From an uncultured Flavobacteriaceae bacterium (GTDB lineage Bacteria > Bacteroidota > Bacteroidia > Flavobacteriales > Flavobacteriaceae): 64,000 bases of DNA. The DNA lies in the NCBI GenBank assembly GCA_947489085.1, contig CANLCJ010000013.1, forward strand, positions 35,867 through 99,866. The letters run 5' to 3'. The position numbers and the translations under genes were made by a program. Below are positions 10,274 to 19,081 of this stretch, in pieces (within the stretch, counting starts at the first letter, position 1; each line of letters begins with the position of its first letter). The notes under the pieces were generated by a model. It was not told the origin of the DNA and did no database searches. It saw only the letters and a list, made by a program, of their open reading frames with translations.

Positions 10274-12607
10274 CTATACTTTTATGTCTTTTTTACAATA
10301 ATTTGCTTTTACAGCTTGCTCGCTTCCATCTAAAACTACAACTTTATTACCTATAGTTTTAGTAGCTTTTAGAGCTTTAACAGTTTCTTGCTTTGTAATG
10401 CCATTTACTTTATCTGTAATTAACGATAGTTCCGAACGCTCAACACGTTCTATATATAGTTCTTTATCAATACTTGCTGTATGTATTTCTGCTGGTATTG
10501 CGATACTTGGAGCTATTACAAGTGCTACCACAGACATTAACTTTAATAAAATATTTAAGGATGGCCCTGAGGTATCCTTAAAAGGGTCTCCAACTGTATC
10601 GCCTACTACTGCTGCTTTATGAGCGTCTGATCCTTTTCTGCCTTGTTCTTCTATCATTTTTTTAGCATTATCCCAAGCGCCACCAGCATTCGATTGAAAA
10701 ATAGCCATAAGGACTCCACAGGTAGTAACTCCCGCCAATAAACCGCCCAACATTTCTGCTCCTCCTATAAAACCAACTGCAACTGGAACTGCTATTGCAA
10801 GTAACCCTGGTAAAACCATTTCCCGTATAGATGCTTTGGTAGATATAGCCACACATTTATCATATTCGGCGACACCATCGGCTGCATCGAAAATAGCTCT
10901 TTGCGCATCTGTAGCCTTAGACATGTCTGAATTTACCTGGCGCATAACCTCTAAAGCTGCTTTTAACTTTGGGATGTCTCTAAATTGGCGACGCACTTCT
11001 TCTATCATAGCCATGGCTGCTCTTCCTACGGCATTCATGGATAATGCTGAAAATACAAATGGCAACATACCACCTACAAGTAAACCAGCCATAATATTAG
11101 GTCTCGAAACATCTATGGCTGTTACGTTTGCGGTTTTCATAAATGCAGCGAAAAGTGCTAGGGCTGTTAAAGCAGCTGATGCTATTGCAAATCCTTTCCC
11201 TATGGCTGCTGTGGTATTTCCAACGGCATCTAATTTATCTGTACGTGCTCTTACTTCGCTTGGTAGCTCTGCCATTTCTGCTATGCCTCCTGCATTATCA
11301 GATATTGGGCCATAGGCATCTACTGCTAGTTGTATGCCTGTATTTGCTAACATACCCACTGCTGCTATGGCTATACCGTATAATCCTGCAAAATGGTGCG
11401 ATACTAAAATAGCGGCTGCTATAAGAAGTATTGGAACAGCAGTACTCATCATGCCTATACCCAAACCGGCAATAATATTGGTTGCTGCCCCTGTTTCAGA
11501 TTGTTTTACAATGGAGTTTACTGGCTTGGACCCTGTACCTGTATAATACTCGGTAACCTTTCCAACTGCCAGCCCTGCTACTAAACCTGCTATTACAGCT
11601 ATAAATACACCTGTAGCACCGTGTGCCAGTCCCGCTGTTTCGTCTGGTATAAGTGCATTTATAATAAAATAAGATGCAATTAACATTAAGCCCGCAGAAC
11701 CAAACTCCCCAATATTTAAAGCGGTTTGTGGATTACCTCCGTCTTTTACTTTTACAAAAAAAGTACCTATAATAGACATTACTATACCAACTGCTGCTAA
11801 AACTAATGGTAAATACACTGCACCTAAGCCATTAAAATCTGGTGTTATAATAAAAGCGCCTAACACCATTGTTCCTATTATAGAGCCTACATAGGACTCG
11901 AACAAATCTGCCCCCATACCTGCTACATCACCTACGTTATCGCCTACATTATCTGCTATAGTTGCTGGATTTAGAGGATGATCTTCTGGTATGCCTGCTT
12001 CTACCTTTCCTACCAAATCTGCACCCACATCTGCTGCTTTGGTATAAATGCCGCCTCCAACACGGGCAAAAAGCGCAATAGACGATGCGCCAAGGGAAAA
12101 ACCAGAGAGTACATTTAACACCTCACTAAGTCCCCATCCCATTTCGCTATATACCATGAAAAGTACACTTAAGCCCAATACGCCAAGACCAACTACACCC
12201 AAGCCCATTACAGCTCCTCCCGCAAAGGCCACTTCTAAAGCTTTACCAAGAGACGTTCGCGCCGCACTTGTGGTTCTTACATTTGCTTTAGTAGCAACCT
12301 TCATACCTATAAAACCAGCTAAAGCAGAACAAATGGCTCCTATAATAAAAGAGACTGCAACCATTCCATTGGAGCCTTTTTCATTTTGCCCCTTAAAAAA
12401 TAATAATATGGCTACGGCAATAACAAATAGAACTAAAATTTTATACTCCGCCTTGAGAAAAGACATTGCACCGTCTGCAATGTTTTTAGCTATTTTTTTC
12501 ATTTTGTCGTTGCCTTCGTCTTGCTTGTTTACCCAAGAGCTTTTTACAAAAACAAAAAGCAATGCTAACACTCCAAAGGCCGGTAACCCTTTTATTAATA
12601 ATTCCAT
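10274..12607 (-). CDS. hppA: Membrane-bound ion-translocating pyrophosphatase, K+-dependent type
   Basis: A 777-residue polytopic inner-membrane protein that pumps H+ and/or Na+ using PPi hydrolysis. Substrate-binding motifs are intact: [25 protein letters not shown] block at 193-214, then [19 protein letters not shown]. Residues A467 and G470 in GNTTAAIG match the potassium-dependent subclass (the independent class has Lys and Thr there). It carries about 60 extra residues after the last helix ([16 protein letters not shown] onward). Ion specificity cannot be read with confidence. It lies downstream of the soluble pyrophosphatase but behind a terminator. Confidence 0.94.
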   Translation of the reverse strand: MELLIKGLPAFGVLALLFVFVKSSWVNKQDEGNDKMKKIAKNIADGAMSFLKAEYKILVLFVIAVAILLFFKGQNEKGSNGMVAVSFIIGAICSALAGFIGMKVATKANVRTTSAARTSLGKALEVAFAGGAVMGLGVVGLGVLGLSVLFMVYSEMGWGLSEVLNVLSGFSLGASSIALFARVGGGIYTKAADVGADLVGKVEAGIPEDHPLNPATIADNVGDNVGDVAGMGADLFESYVGSIIGTMVLGAFIITPDFNGLGAVYLPLVLAAVGIVMSIIGTFFVKVKDGGNPQTALNIGEFGSAGLMLIASYFIINALIPDETAGLAHGATGVFIAVIAGLVAGLAVGKVTEYYTGTGSKPVNSIVKQSETGAATNIIAGLGIGMMSTAVPILLIAAAILVSHHFAGLYGIAIAAVGMLANTGIQLAVDAYGPISDNAGGIAEMAELPSEVRARTDKLDAVGNTTAAIGKGFAIASAALTALALFAAFMKTANVTAIDVSRPNIMAGLLVGGMLPFVFSALSMNAVGRAAMAMIEEVRRQFRDIPKLKAALEVMRQVNSDMSKATDAQRAIFDAADGVAEYDKCVAISTKASIREMVLPGLLAIAVPVAVGFIGGAEMLGGLLAGVTTCGVLMAIFQSNAGGAWDNAKKMIEEQGRKGSDAHKAAVVGDTVGDPFKDTSGPSLNILLKLMSVVALVIAPSIAIPAEIHTASIDKELYIERVERSELSLITDKVNGITKQETVKALKATKTIGNKVVVLDGSEQAVKANYCKKDIKV

Positions 12608-12672
12608 AGTTTAATTGGTTTTGGTTCATACTTTGCACTATTGCTAAAAATAACAAAATATAATTGATAAAA

Positions 12673-12700
12673 AAAGCCACCTTTAAATAAAGATGGCTTT
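12673..12700 (-). terminator. Intrinsic terminator after ppa
   Basis: On the minus strand, a hairpin with 7-bp AAAGCCA/TGGCTTT outer stem, one mismatch and a 5-bp inner stem, followed by a run of Ts. It separates ppa from hppA. Confidence 0.8.
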
Positions 12701-12732
12701 GTTATTTTGGAATTATTATGAGAATATCATAA

Positions 12733-13272
12733 TTATATTGTAAAGGTACGCTTTGCTTTGTGTTCACTATTATTGTAACGCTCTACACATTCGTGGTATA
12801 TTTTAACGGCTGCTACTGCATCTCCCCATCCACCTGTGTCTACTTTTTTCTTTTCTAAATCTTTATATACTTGAAAAAAGTGTTCTATTTCTTTTAAACG
12901 GTGAGGGTTTAAATCTGCAATGTCCATCTTGTTACTCCATATAGGGTCTGACACTGGTACACAAATCACTTTTTCATCTGGCCCTTTTTCGTCTGTCATA
13001 TAAAAAACACCTATTGGTCGTACTTCCATAACAACCATTGGATAGGTTGGCTGGTGCCCCAACACTAAAACATCTAAAGGATCTTGATCTAAAGCTAGTG
13101 TTTCTGGAATAAAACCATAATCCCCTGGATACATCATAGACGAAAATAGCATACGATCGAAACGAATTTTATTTAATTCAAAATCGTATTCGTATTTATT
13201 TCTACTTCCCTTAGGTATTTCAATTAAAACATCAAAAGTTACCTCGTTAGTGTCCTTATTTTTTTCGCTCAT
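12733..13272 (-). CDS. ppa: Inorganic pyrophosphatase, family I
   Basis: A 179-residue soluble enzyme hydrolysing PPi to phosphate. It has the metal-binding signature DQDPLDVLVL (D62, D64, D67), IEIPKGSRNKYEYD near the start and MMYPGDYGFIPETL. Length is normal. It sits next to the membrane PPase, so two routes of PPi disposal, one wasteful and one energy-conserving, are neighbours. Confidence 0.96.
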   Translation of the reverse strand: MSEKNKDTNEVTFDVLIEIPKGSRNKYEYDFELNKIRFDRMLFSSMMYPGDYGFIPETLALDQDPLDVLVLGHQPTYPMVVMEVRPIGVFYMTDEKGPDEKVICVPVSDPIWSNKMDIADLNPHRLKEIEHFFQVYKDLEKKKVDTGGWGDAVAAVKIYHECVERYNNSEHKAKRTFTI

Positions 13273-13610
13273 AGTTTTAAAATTTAGGTTGTAAATGTAA
13301 TGAAGATGTCTGCTTTAAACAACTAAAGGGCTTAGGATTTCAAGACAAAAAAAGAGGCTGTGACATTATTTTTTGTTTTTACGATATTACTAATAGTTTA
13401 CTGCATTTATTATTAATATTACAAACTCCTCTAAAATCCATAAAAACCTAACTTAAAGCTAATGTAGTTATGTTCCTAGATAACTTGAAACAGCATGTAT
13501 TTTATCGAGTATATCTGCGAGACATCAAATATGCAGGACAGCACTATACGTATGTTAGCCCTTAAAATTATATTTGTTTCGGTTAAAATAATTACTTAAA
13601 ACTTAATAGT
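13273..13610. other. Intergenic region between divergent ppa and small-protein gene
   Basis: About 340 bp, AT-rich, presumably holding both divergent promoters. No clear inverted repeat or RNA gene seen. Confidence 0.5.
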
Positions 13611-13952
13611 ATGAAATTTAGTAAAAGCACAATTAAAGTACTTTCTGCATTGTTTTTCTTAGCAATCTCTCTACAATCTTTTGAAGCTAACGCTGCAGTA
13701 GATAAAAAAGAGGATGCAGTTGAAAACGAAGTTAGAACTAGAAGAGAAAGAAGAGTCGTAAACGAGGTTTGGCCTAGAGTACGTAGAGAAAGAAGAGTTG
13801 TTAATGAGGTTTGGCCTAGAGTTCGTAGAGAAGACGATAGAACTAGAAGACCTAGAGAGCCAAGACAATCTATTCCTTTAGATGGAGGTCTAAGCATTTT
13901 AGTATTAGGAGCGGCTGCTTTTGGTGTTAAAAAATTAAGACGCAAAAATTAA
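13611..13952 (+). CDS. Small exported Arg-rich protein with PID-CTERM-like sorting tail
   Basis: A 113-residue protein. Signal peptide about 1-29 (LSALFFLAIS ... EANA). The mature part is strongly Arg/Glu-rich and has two perfect tandem copies of RRERRVVNEVWPRV (residues 44-57 and 58-71). The C-terminus has the tripartite form of a sorting signal: PLDGG at 89-93, a hydrophobic helix (LSILVLGAAAFGV) and a basic tail KKLRRKN. This matches the PID-CTERM domain of Bacteroidota, a PEP-CTERM-like tail. No cognate exosortase is in the window. Function unknown. Confidence 0.8.
   Translation: MKFSKSTIKVLSALFFLAISLQSFEANAAVDKKEDAVENEVRTRRERRVVNEVWPRVRRERRVVNEVWPRVRREDDRTRRPREPRQSIPLDGGLSILVLGAAAFGVKKLRRKN
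13740..13823 (+). repeat. Tandem 42-bp repeat, two copies
   Basis: Copies 13740-13781 and 13782-13823 encode the same 14 residues (RRERRVVNEVWPRV) twice. The copies differ only at silent or near-silent positions, for example GTC GTA AAC versus GTT GTT AAT, so the duplication is not very recent. Confidence 0.88.
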
Positions 13953-13972
13953 AACTCTCACTATAATTTATT

Positions 13973-14004
13973 AAAAAGCCGATAATCATGATTATCGGCT
14001 TTTT
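13973..14004. terminator. Bidirectional intrinsic terminator
   Basis: A perfect 22-bp palindrome (13978-13999, GCCGATAATCA arm) flanked by As on the left and Ts on the right, between convergent coding regions. Confidence 0.92.
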
Positions 14005-14036
14005 TAGTTTTACTCAAATTACAGAATAATTAATTT

Positions 14037-14601
14037 TTAAGGGTTGCAAAATTCCACATCGTTTTTCCATGCAATTATAGCTTGATTGAAGAAACGCGCT
14101 TCATTTACAGCACCTATATTTCGACCTGCTCTATAGGCTCCGTATCTAAAAAATTGACCGTCTGTTGTAAAGTCATAATCTGGCAATGTAAATGTTCTAC
14201 CCGCTATTGTTATTGTACCAGCATTCTGACCAGCAATATAACCGTAATTTACCTCAATTTTGTACTCTGTTCCAAATGCTCTATCGCCACCAAATGTTAT
14301 TGTCCTCCTGTTAACACCAGACCCTGAGAAAATTGGTTCTTTTGAATATTCCAACACAAATCTAAATCTGTTTGTACTTACTCTTTGTGCTCTAAGCAAC
14401 CATATAGCACTCGAATGCGACTCTGTATCTGTTATATTCCTACCGCCATCGTCGTAATCTCTAATTGTTCCTGTTCCGTGCATTTGGCATATATATGTAA
14501 AGTCGCTTCTAAATTCATCGCTAGCTGGCATATTTCTTCTGGGAGAATTAATACTAATGCTGCTAATGCTAGTAAGGCATTATTAAATACATTTTTTTCA
14601 T
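14037..14601 (-). pseudogene. Decayed paralogue of the 15423-16370 lipoprotein (internal deletion and frameshift)
   Basis: The open part (14037-14531, 164 codons) aligns along its length with the last ~160 residues of the protein at 15423-16370: YICQMHG, AIWLLRAQR, FRFVLEYS, FGGDRAFG, FFRYGAYRAGRN, CNP. It has no export signal of its own. Upstream, an ATG at 14599-14601 begins MKK; reading on one base shifted gives NNALLALAALVLILPEE, a signal-peptide remnant like the relative's N-terminus. About 135 residues between signal and core are missing and the frames do not join. The run of seven As after the ATG would be in frame with eight. A non-exported 164-residue product from ATG 14531 is possible but unlikely. 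Confidence 0.72.
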
Positions 14602-14630
14602 AATTAATTTGTTTAGGTTTTTATTAGTCC

Positions 14631-14700
14631 TACAAATTAAGTTGTCAAAAAAGCAAGTCTAATCCTGCGCTATGGTGTTCTGTTCTGTTCTAGTATGTAT
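14631..14700 (-). promoter_or_regulatory. Promoter region of the decayed paralogue, shared with the intact one
   Basis: On the minus strand a TTAATTTGTA box (14631-14640) lies 30 bp before the ATG, matching the Bacteroidota -7 consensus TAnnTTTG except at one base. Upstream at 14661-14700 is a GAACA-rich element (AGAACAGAACAGAACACC on minus). Both have counterparts at similar spacing before the 15423-16370 gene. Confidence 0.5.
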
Positions 14701-15343
14701 TTAACAAAAAGAAACCCTAATGTCCTGTGTTTTTATTTCTAATAACTCATGAGCTGTAATTGGTGTTCTGATTTTTAGTTACAGTCTAAATGTATTGATG
14801 CTTGACCAACTAAATAATTAATTTAAAAATCTCATATACAGTTTTTTATGCCTATTTTTTAGAGTAGTTGTTCTACAAAAAAATCACAAATAAGCGTACA
14901 TGTATTTTTGTCATATCATTTTAAACCTCTACAAATTTTGTACTATCAACAACTTAAATTTGAAAAATTGTAAGAAAAGTAATTTATATTAAAGTGTTTT
15001 TAACATTAATACATACGTTATTTTAATACTTCACCTTCAAATCAATACGTAAAAGCACCTAATATAGGTTACTTTATATGTCTTTACTAAAACCATTAGA
15101 AGTATTGGTATGCATTGAGAGTTTTGGTTATGGTTGCATCTCTGACTTGCATTTCAAAATTCAATTAAAAAATAACAAGCACTCTACAATACTAATACTC
15201 GTTTTGGTTCTATTAACTTGTAATATGGAACACTAATCTCAATCTACAATTAATCCCAAAAAACTATTTACTAACGTTTCAGATTTATTTGAACATCACT
15301 TAAAACGGCTACACCTTTTTTACATTTAATTACTCTAAATACA

Positions 15344-15380
15344 AAAAGCCCATCTAAATTATTCCTTTAGATGGGCTTTT
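15344..15380 (-). terminator. Intrinsic terminator of the jelly-roll lipoprotein gene
   Basis: Perfect 15-bp stem (15344-15358 with 15366-15380) and 7-nt loop, reading into Ts on the minus strand, 43 bp past the stop codon of the gene at 15423. Confidence 0.9.
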
Positions 15381-15422
15381 ATCCTTAAAAATGAAATGTG
15401 TGTGGTGGCTATTTATTCGATA

Positions 15423-16370
15423 TTAGTTTGGGTTACAGAATGTAACATCATTTCTCCAAGCAATTATAGATTGGTTAAAGAAACGTCCTTGGTTTACTGC
15501 ATCTATATTTCTACCTGCTCTGTATGCACCATATCTAAAGAACTGTCTGTCTGTAGTAAAGTTGTATTCTGGAACATTAAAACGTGTACCATTAATTAAG
15601 ATGTAACCGTTGTTCTGGCGAAATCTATACCCATAGTGTACTTCAATATCATATTCAACTCCAAAAGCTCTATCGCCTCCAAATGTAATTGTTGTTCTAT
15701 TAGCTCTTGAAGATGCCGAAATTGGTGTTAAACTGTACTCTAAAACAAATCTAAATCTATTTGCACTTGTACGTTGTGCTCTTAACAACCAAATAGCACT
15801 CGTGTGGTTTTCTCCATTTGCTGGGCCATCATAATCTCTTATAGTTTGGCTACCATGCATTTGGCAGATGTAAGTATAGTCGCTAGAATGACTTGTAATA
15901 TCTGGATCATTAGGCAATCTATCTACTCTAACAGTACCTGTAAAAGCTACACGAGTTGGTGCACCAGTAGTAGGTCTATCGAACGCTCTAAACGCACGTT
16001 CTATTCTTACAGCTGTTGGATTTGCTGTACGCTTATTACCCTGTACAATGTTGTACAAAAACCAACTGCCTTCTCTTGTATGGCTACCGCGAAATTGAGC
16101 TCTACAATCTAAAAAACCTGGGTTTCCAGAAGCATTGCTCGCTGCCGTACAACGGTCTCCTTGAATACTAGCTAATCTACTCCCTAATGATCTTGGTGCT
16201 GCTGCTGTTCCACATTGTCCTGTAGACAAAGCAACTCCCACAGCCTCATCTAACTCTATGTCTTGAACGGCATTTAAAGTTGTATCTTCTTCTAAATTAT
16301 CGGTTTGGCACGATACAGCTACTAATGTTACAAGCGCTAGCGCTGCATTTCTTAATGTTTTTCTTTTCAT
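15423..16370 (-). CDS. Lipoprotein with lyase-like jelly-roll motifs
   Basis: A 315-residue lipoprotein (lipobox AVSC, C21). Residues about 50-315 are rich in Arg and aromatics. Motif spacing recalls PL7/PL20-type polysaccharide lyases: Arg cluster RIERAFRAF (122-130), QMHG (170-173, like QIHG), a beta-rich core with VHYGY, and FFRYGAYRAGRN (277-288) where these lyases have YFKxGxY. The Lys is Arg here, so catalysis is uncertain. This is a pattern match by eye, not a family assignment. A decayed duplicate lies downstream at 14037-14601. No sugar-utilisation genes are adjacent. Confidence 0.55.
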   Translation of the reverse strand: MKRKTLRNAALALVTLVAVSCQTDNLEEDTTLNAVQDIELDEAVGVALSTGQCGTAAAPRSLGSRLASIQGDRCTAASNASGNPGFLDCRAQFRGSHTREGSWFLYNIVQGNKRTANPTAVRIERAFRAFDRPTTGAPTRVAFTGTVRVDRLPNDPDITSHSSDYTYICQMHGSQTIRDYDGPANGENHTSAIWLLRAQRTSANRFRFVLEYSLTPISASSRANRTTITFGGDRAFGVEYDIEVHYGYRFRQNNGYILINGTRFNVPEYNFTTDRQFFRYGAYRAGRNIDAVNQGRFFNQSIIAWRNDVTFCNPN

Positions 16371-16405
16371 AATAATTTAATTTTTATTTAATTTTCATTG
16401 GCTGT

Positions 16406-16475
16406 TACAAATTAAAAATCAAATTGAATGAGAACAATCCTGTACTACTGTGTTCTGTACTGTACTGGTAGGTAT
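16406..16475 (-). promoter_or_regulatory. Promoter and upstream element of the jelly-roll lipoprotein gene
   Basis: Minus-strand TTAATTTGTA (16406-16415) lies 36 bp before the ATG. The upstream element at 16436-16475 contains AGTACAGTACAGAACACAG and is a partial palindrome (CCAGTAC ... GTACAGG). It resembles the element at 14661-14700, so the promoter was duplicated with the gene. It may bind a regulator. Confidence 0.5.
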
Positions 16476-17277
16476 TATGAAAAGATTTTGTTTACAAATT
16501 AAAGCTTGTTTTACTTACAAAATTTAACATCTATCATCAAGCTGAAAATGTACTACTGTATAACTCTTTTTTATTGCTTTTAGTATTCCGTATTTGAAAT
16601 ACTTATAAAACACACTTACACAATTAACTGCTTATATATCAAGTATTTAAAAACAATTGTAACAAAAAAATTGTGCGCTATCCAATTCCAACTCAAAAAA
16701 CCAGAACACATGCTATACTCGTATTTTTTTATGACAAAAACCATAAAATAAGCCGAATACTCTAGTTTTCAACACTTAAACACTTTAACATATTCCCCTT
16801 CCTTATTAAGTTTTTTTTAACATTTATTGATTACGAATTTAACATTTATACACTTACTAATTTCTCAGTAAAACACTCACAAAAACCTGTTTTACACCTC
16901 AAAATGCATAGTTTTTTCGTCAATCGGAACACTTTTAAGACTTATGTAAGGTATTTTTGCATTGTAAAACACCAGAATCTAATAGCCTTTAACAAATAAA
17001 AATTCTAAAAACACATGCTATATTTTATATATCGTTACTATTTATGTTAAGATATTATACACATTATGAGTTGTACAATCCATTGCATTTTACAACCTTT
17101 AAGCACTTTTGGTTCGCTGCTTATACTAACTTAAATTTACTCTGGTTTACATTGTTCGAAGGGCAAAACCTAAAACCAATAAAGAGACAAATACAAGGGC
17201 ACTACAACATCAGGTACGTCAAATTTGCGTGAATACAGAAGTGCTACACATCTTATCCGTTCACTTTTAATACAAAA

Positions 17278-17312
17278 AGACTCCAAGGCGCATTAAATGC
17301 GCCTTGGAGTCT
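17278..17312 (-). terminator. Intrinsic terminator of the sodium symporter gene
   Basis: Perfect 16-bp GC-rich stem (17278-17293 with 17297-17312) and TAA loop. On the minus strand it runs into Ts, 34 bp past the stop of the symporter gene. Confidence 0.92.
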
Positions 17313-17345
17313 TTGCTATCTCCAGGCTAAAACGTTTTTGTTTGT

Positions 17346-18920
17346 TTAGCTAAAAATAAAGTATGTTGATACAACTATTAGACATATAAAGATGCCTACT
17401 GGTTTTACAAACTTCCAAGGCGTAACATCAACCTGTTCTGTATACTCTTGCTCATAATCGGTATCTCTTGGTTTAAGCTTACCTATAATCAGCATTAATA
17501 GCACGGTAAGCACACAAGTTATGGCTTGCATATGTAACATGTGTAAATCTATTATACCCAAACCATTTGCAAAAATAATATATAAGACATAAAGTGTAAA
17601 CGCAAATATAACCCCTGCTTTGGCGGCTAAGGCAGGTACACGTTTTGTTACAAAGCCAATAATAAGTACTGTTAAAATTGGTACACTATAAGCTCCATTT
17701 ACGGTTTGCAGGTACCCAAAAATACTATCGGCATAAACTAAAAACGGCGCAATAAGCATAGAGAAGAACGCTAGAATTACCCCAAAACGTTTGCCTTTTT
17801 TTACTATTGTGGCCTCTGTAGCCTCTTTATCAATAAAGTGTTTGTAAATGTCTACACCGTAAAGCGTTACACAACTATTTAATGCAGAGTTAAACGAACT
17901 TAATATTGCACCAAACAATACCGCTGCAAAAAACCCAACCCAAACGTCTGGTAGCACATCTGCCACTAATTTAGGGTACACATCACTCGTTTGTAGGTTA
18001 GGACCATATTTATGAAACGCTATAATACCAGGTAATACTACTATAATAGGACCTAATATTTTAATAAAAGCTGCTATAGTTAACCCTTTTTGGCCTTCCG
18101 CCAAGTTTTTAGCGCCTAAGGCACGTTGTATAATTTGCTGGTTACTTCCCCAGTAAAATAACTGTACTAACATCATACCTGTAAAAATTGTAGCAAAAGG
18201 TATAGAGGAGTCTGGGCCACCTATGGCATTCATCTTTTCTGGATGATCTGTTGCTAATTTGGTTAACCCGCCAAGTAAACTGCCATCTTCACTTATGGCT
18301 AACAACCCAAAAACAGGTATTAAAAGCCCTCCTATAAGTAAACCAACTGCATTTATGGTGTCGGACACTGCTACTGCTTTAAGTCCTCCAAAAATGGCGT
18401 AAACAGAACCAATAATACCAATACCCCAAACACAAATCCAAACGGCACCCCATTCGCTTACACCCAACATTTGTGGAATATCGAACATACCACTTATGGC
18501 CTTAGATCCTGTAAATAATACCATAGGTAACAATACTACAGCATAACCTGTTAAAAACAAACCAGAAGTTAACGCTTTGGTTGTTTTATCGAAGCGACGC
18601 TCTAAAAAGGTTGGTATGGTAGATATACCTCCTTTTAAGTATCTCGGTAATAAAAATACCGCAGTAATTACCATTGCAATGGCTGCAAGTGTTTCCCAAG
18701 CCATAACAAGTATACCATCGCGATAAGCATCTCCGTTTAACCCAACAATTTGCTCTGTAGATAGGTTTGTTAATAATAAAGATCCCGCAATAACGGTTGC
18801 GGTTAAGCTTCTTCCGCCCAAAAAGTAACCGTCGGAAGTATTCTCATTTGTATTTCTGGTGGCTAAGTATGCTATTACCGCAACCAGCACTGTAAACCCT
18901 ATAAAGGAAATAATGCCCAT
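17346..18920 (-). CDS. Sodium:solute symporter (SSS family), probable xylose/sugar uptake
   Basis: A 524-residue inner-membrane protein with about 14 hydrophobic helices. SSS features include the N-terminal GGRSLTATVIAGSLLLTNLSTEQIVGLNG region and the helix with FYWGSNQQIIQRALGAKN, typical of the SglT-like sugar branch. It catalyses Na+-driven sugar uptake. Position downstream of xylA and xylB suggests xylose as substrate (inference). A terminator-like hairpin separates it from xylA, so its level may differ from the enzymes or it may have its own promoter. Confidence 0.88.
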   Translation of the reverse strand: MGIISFIGFTVLVAVIAYLATRNTNENTSDGYFLGGRSLTATVIAGSLLLTNLSTEQIVGLNGDAYRDGILVMAWETLAAIAMVITAVFLLPRYLKGGISTIPTFLERRFDKTTKALTSGLFLTGYAVVLLPMVLFTGSKAISGMFDIPQMLGVSEWGAVWICVWGIGIIGSVYAIFGGLKAVAVSDTINAVGLLIGGLLIPVFGLLAISEDGSLLGGLTKLATDHPEKMNAIGGPDSSIPFATIFTGMMLVQLFYWGSNQQIIQRALGAKNLAEGQKGLTIAAFIKILGPIIVVLPGIIAFHKYGPNLQTSDVYPKLVADVLPDVWVGFFAAVLFGAILSSFNSALNSCVTLYGVDIYKHFIDKEATEATIVKKGKRFGVILAFFSMLIAPFLVYADSIFGYLQTVNGAYSVPILTVLIIGFVTKRVPALAAKAGVIFAFTLYVLYIIFANGLGIIDLHMLHMQAITCVLTVLLMLIIGKLKPRDTDYEQEYTEQVDVTPWKFVKPVGIFICLIVVSTYFIFS

Positions 18921-18988
18921 AATTTTTCTATGTTATTTTTTTTAGTTGTCTGCTAATATAAAGGTTACAATTGATTTTTGACAAAAAA

Positions 18989-19026
18989 AAAGCGAATCTC
19001 ACAACTTAAATGTTAGAATCCGCTTT
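18989..19026 (-). terminator. Terminator-like hairpin between xylA and the symporter gene
   Basis: On the minus strand an AAAGCG ... CGCTTT stem, extended by weaker pairs with bulges, is followed by nine Ts. It lies between two same-strand genes, so it should reduce read-through into the transporter. Confidence 0.7.
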
Positions 19027-19081
19027 ATTTTTTCTTATTTTAAAAACAGTTTAACACAACTGCATAAAACCAAGAGAGGTT

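Larger units (their letters stand above)
14602..15422. other. Gene-free region of about 820 bp
   Basis: AT-rich. It contains the promoter remnant of the decayed paralogue (about 14631-14700) and, at its right end, the terminator of the intact paralogue. No coding frame or RNA gene that I can support. Confidence 0.6.
16371..17345. other. Gene-free region of about 970 bp
   Basis: Very AT-rich. Left end holds the promoter of the 15423-16370 gene; right end holds the terminator of the sodium symporter. A 62-codon frame at 17044-17232 lacks any convincing feature and was not called. Confidence 0.6.

Noticed and set aside
10836..11315. 159-codon plus-strand frame opposite hppA
   Set aside because: Same reason: antisense shadow of a strongly biased membrane-protein gene.
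12048..12614. 188-codon frame opposite hppA
   Set aside because: Low-complexity Pro/Thr/Ala shadow of the Gly/Ala-rich membrane pyrophosphatase; the real gene is on the minus strand.
13740..13823. Frameshift or assembly artefact as the cause of the repeat
   Set aside because: The two copies differ at several silent positions, so it is a genuine duplication.
14385..14603. Cys-rich frame across the start of the decayed paralogue
   Set aside because: Antisense to the remnant; its cysteines come from codon shadow, and it has no independent support.
17044..17232. 62-codon plus-strand frame
   Set aside because: No signal peptide, motif or ribosome site; composition is that of AT-rich spacer and it overlaps nothing conserved.
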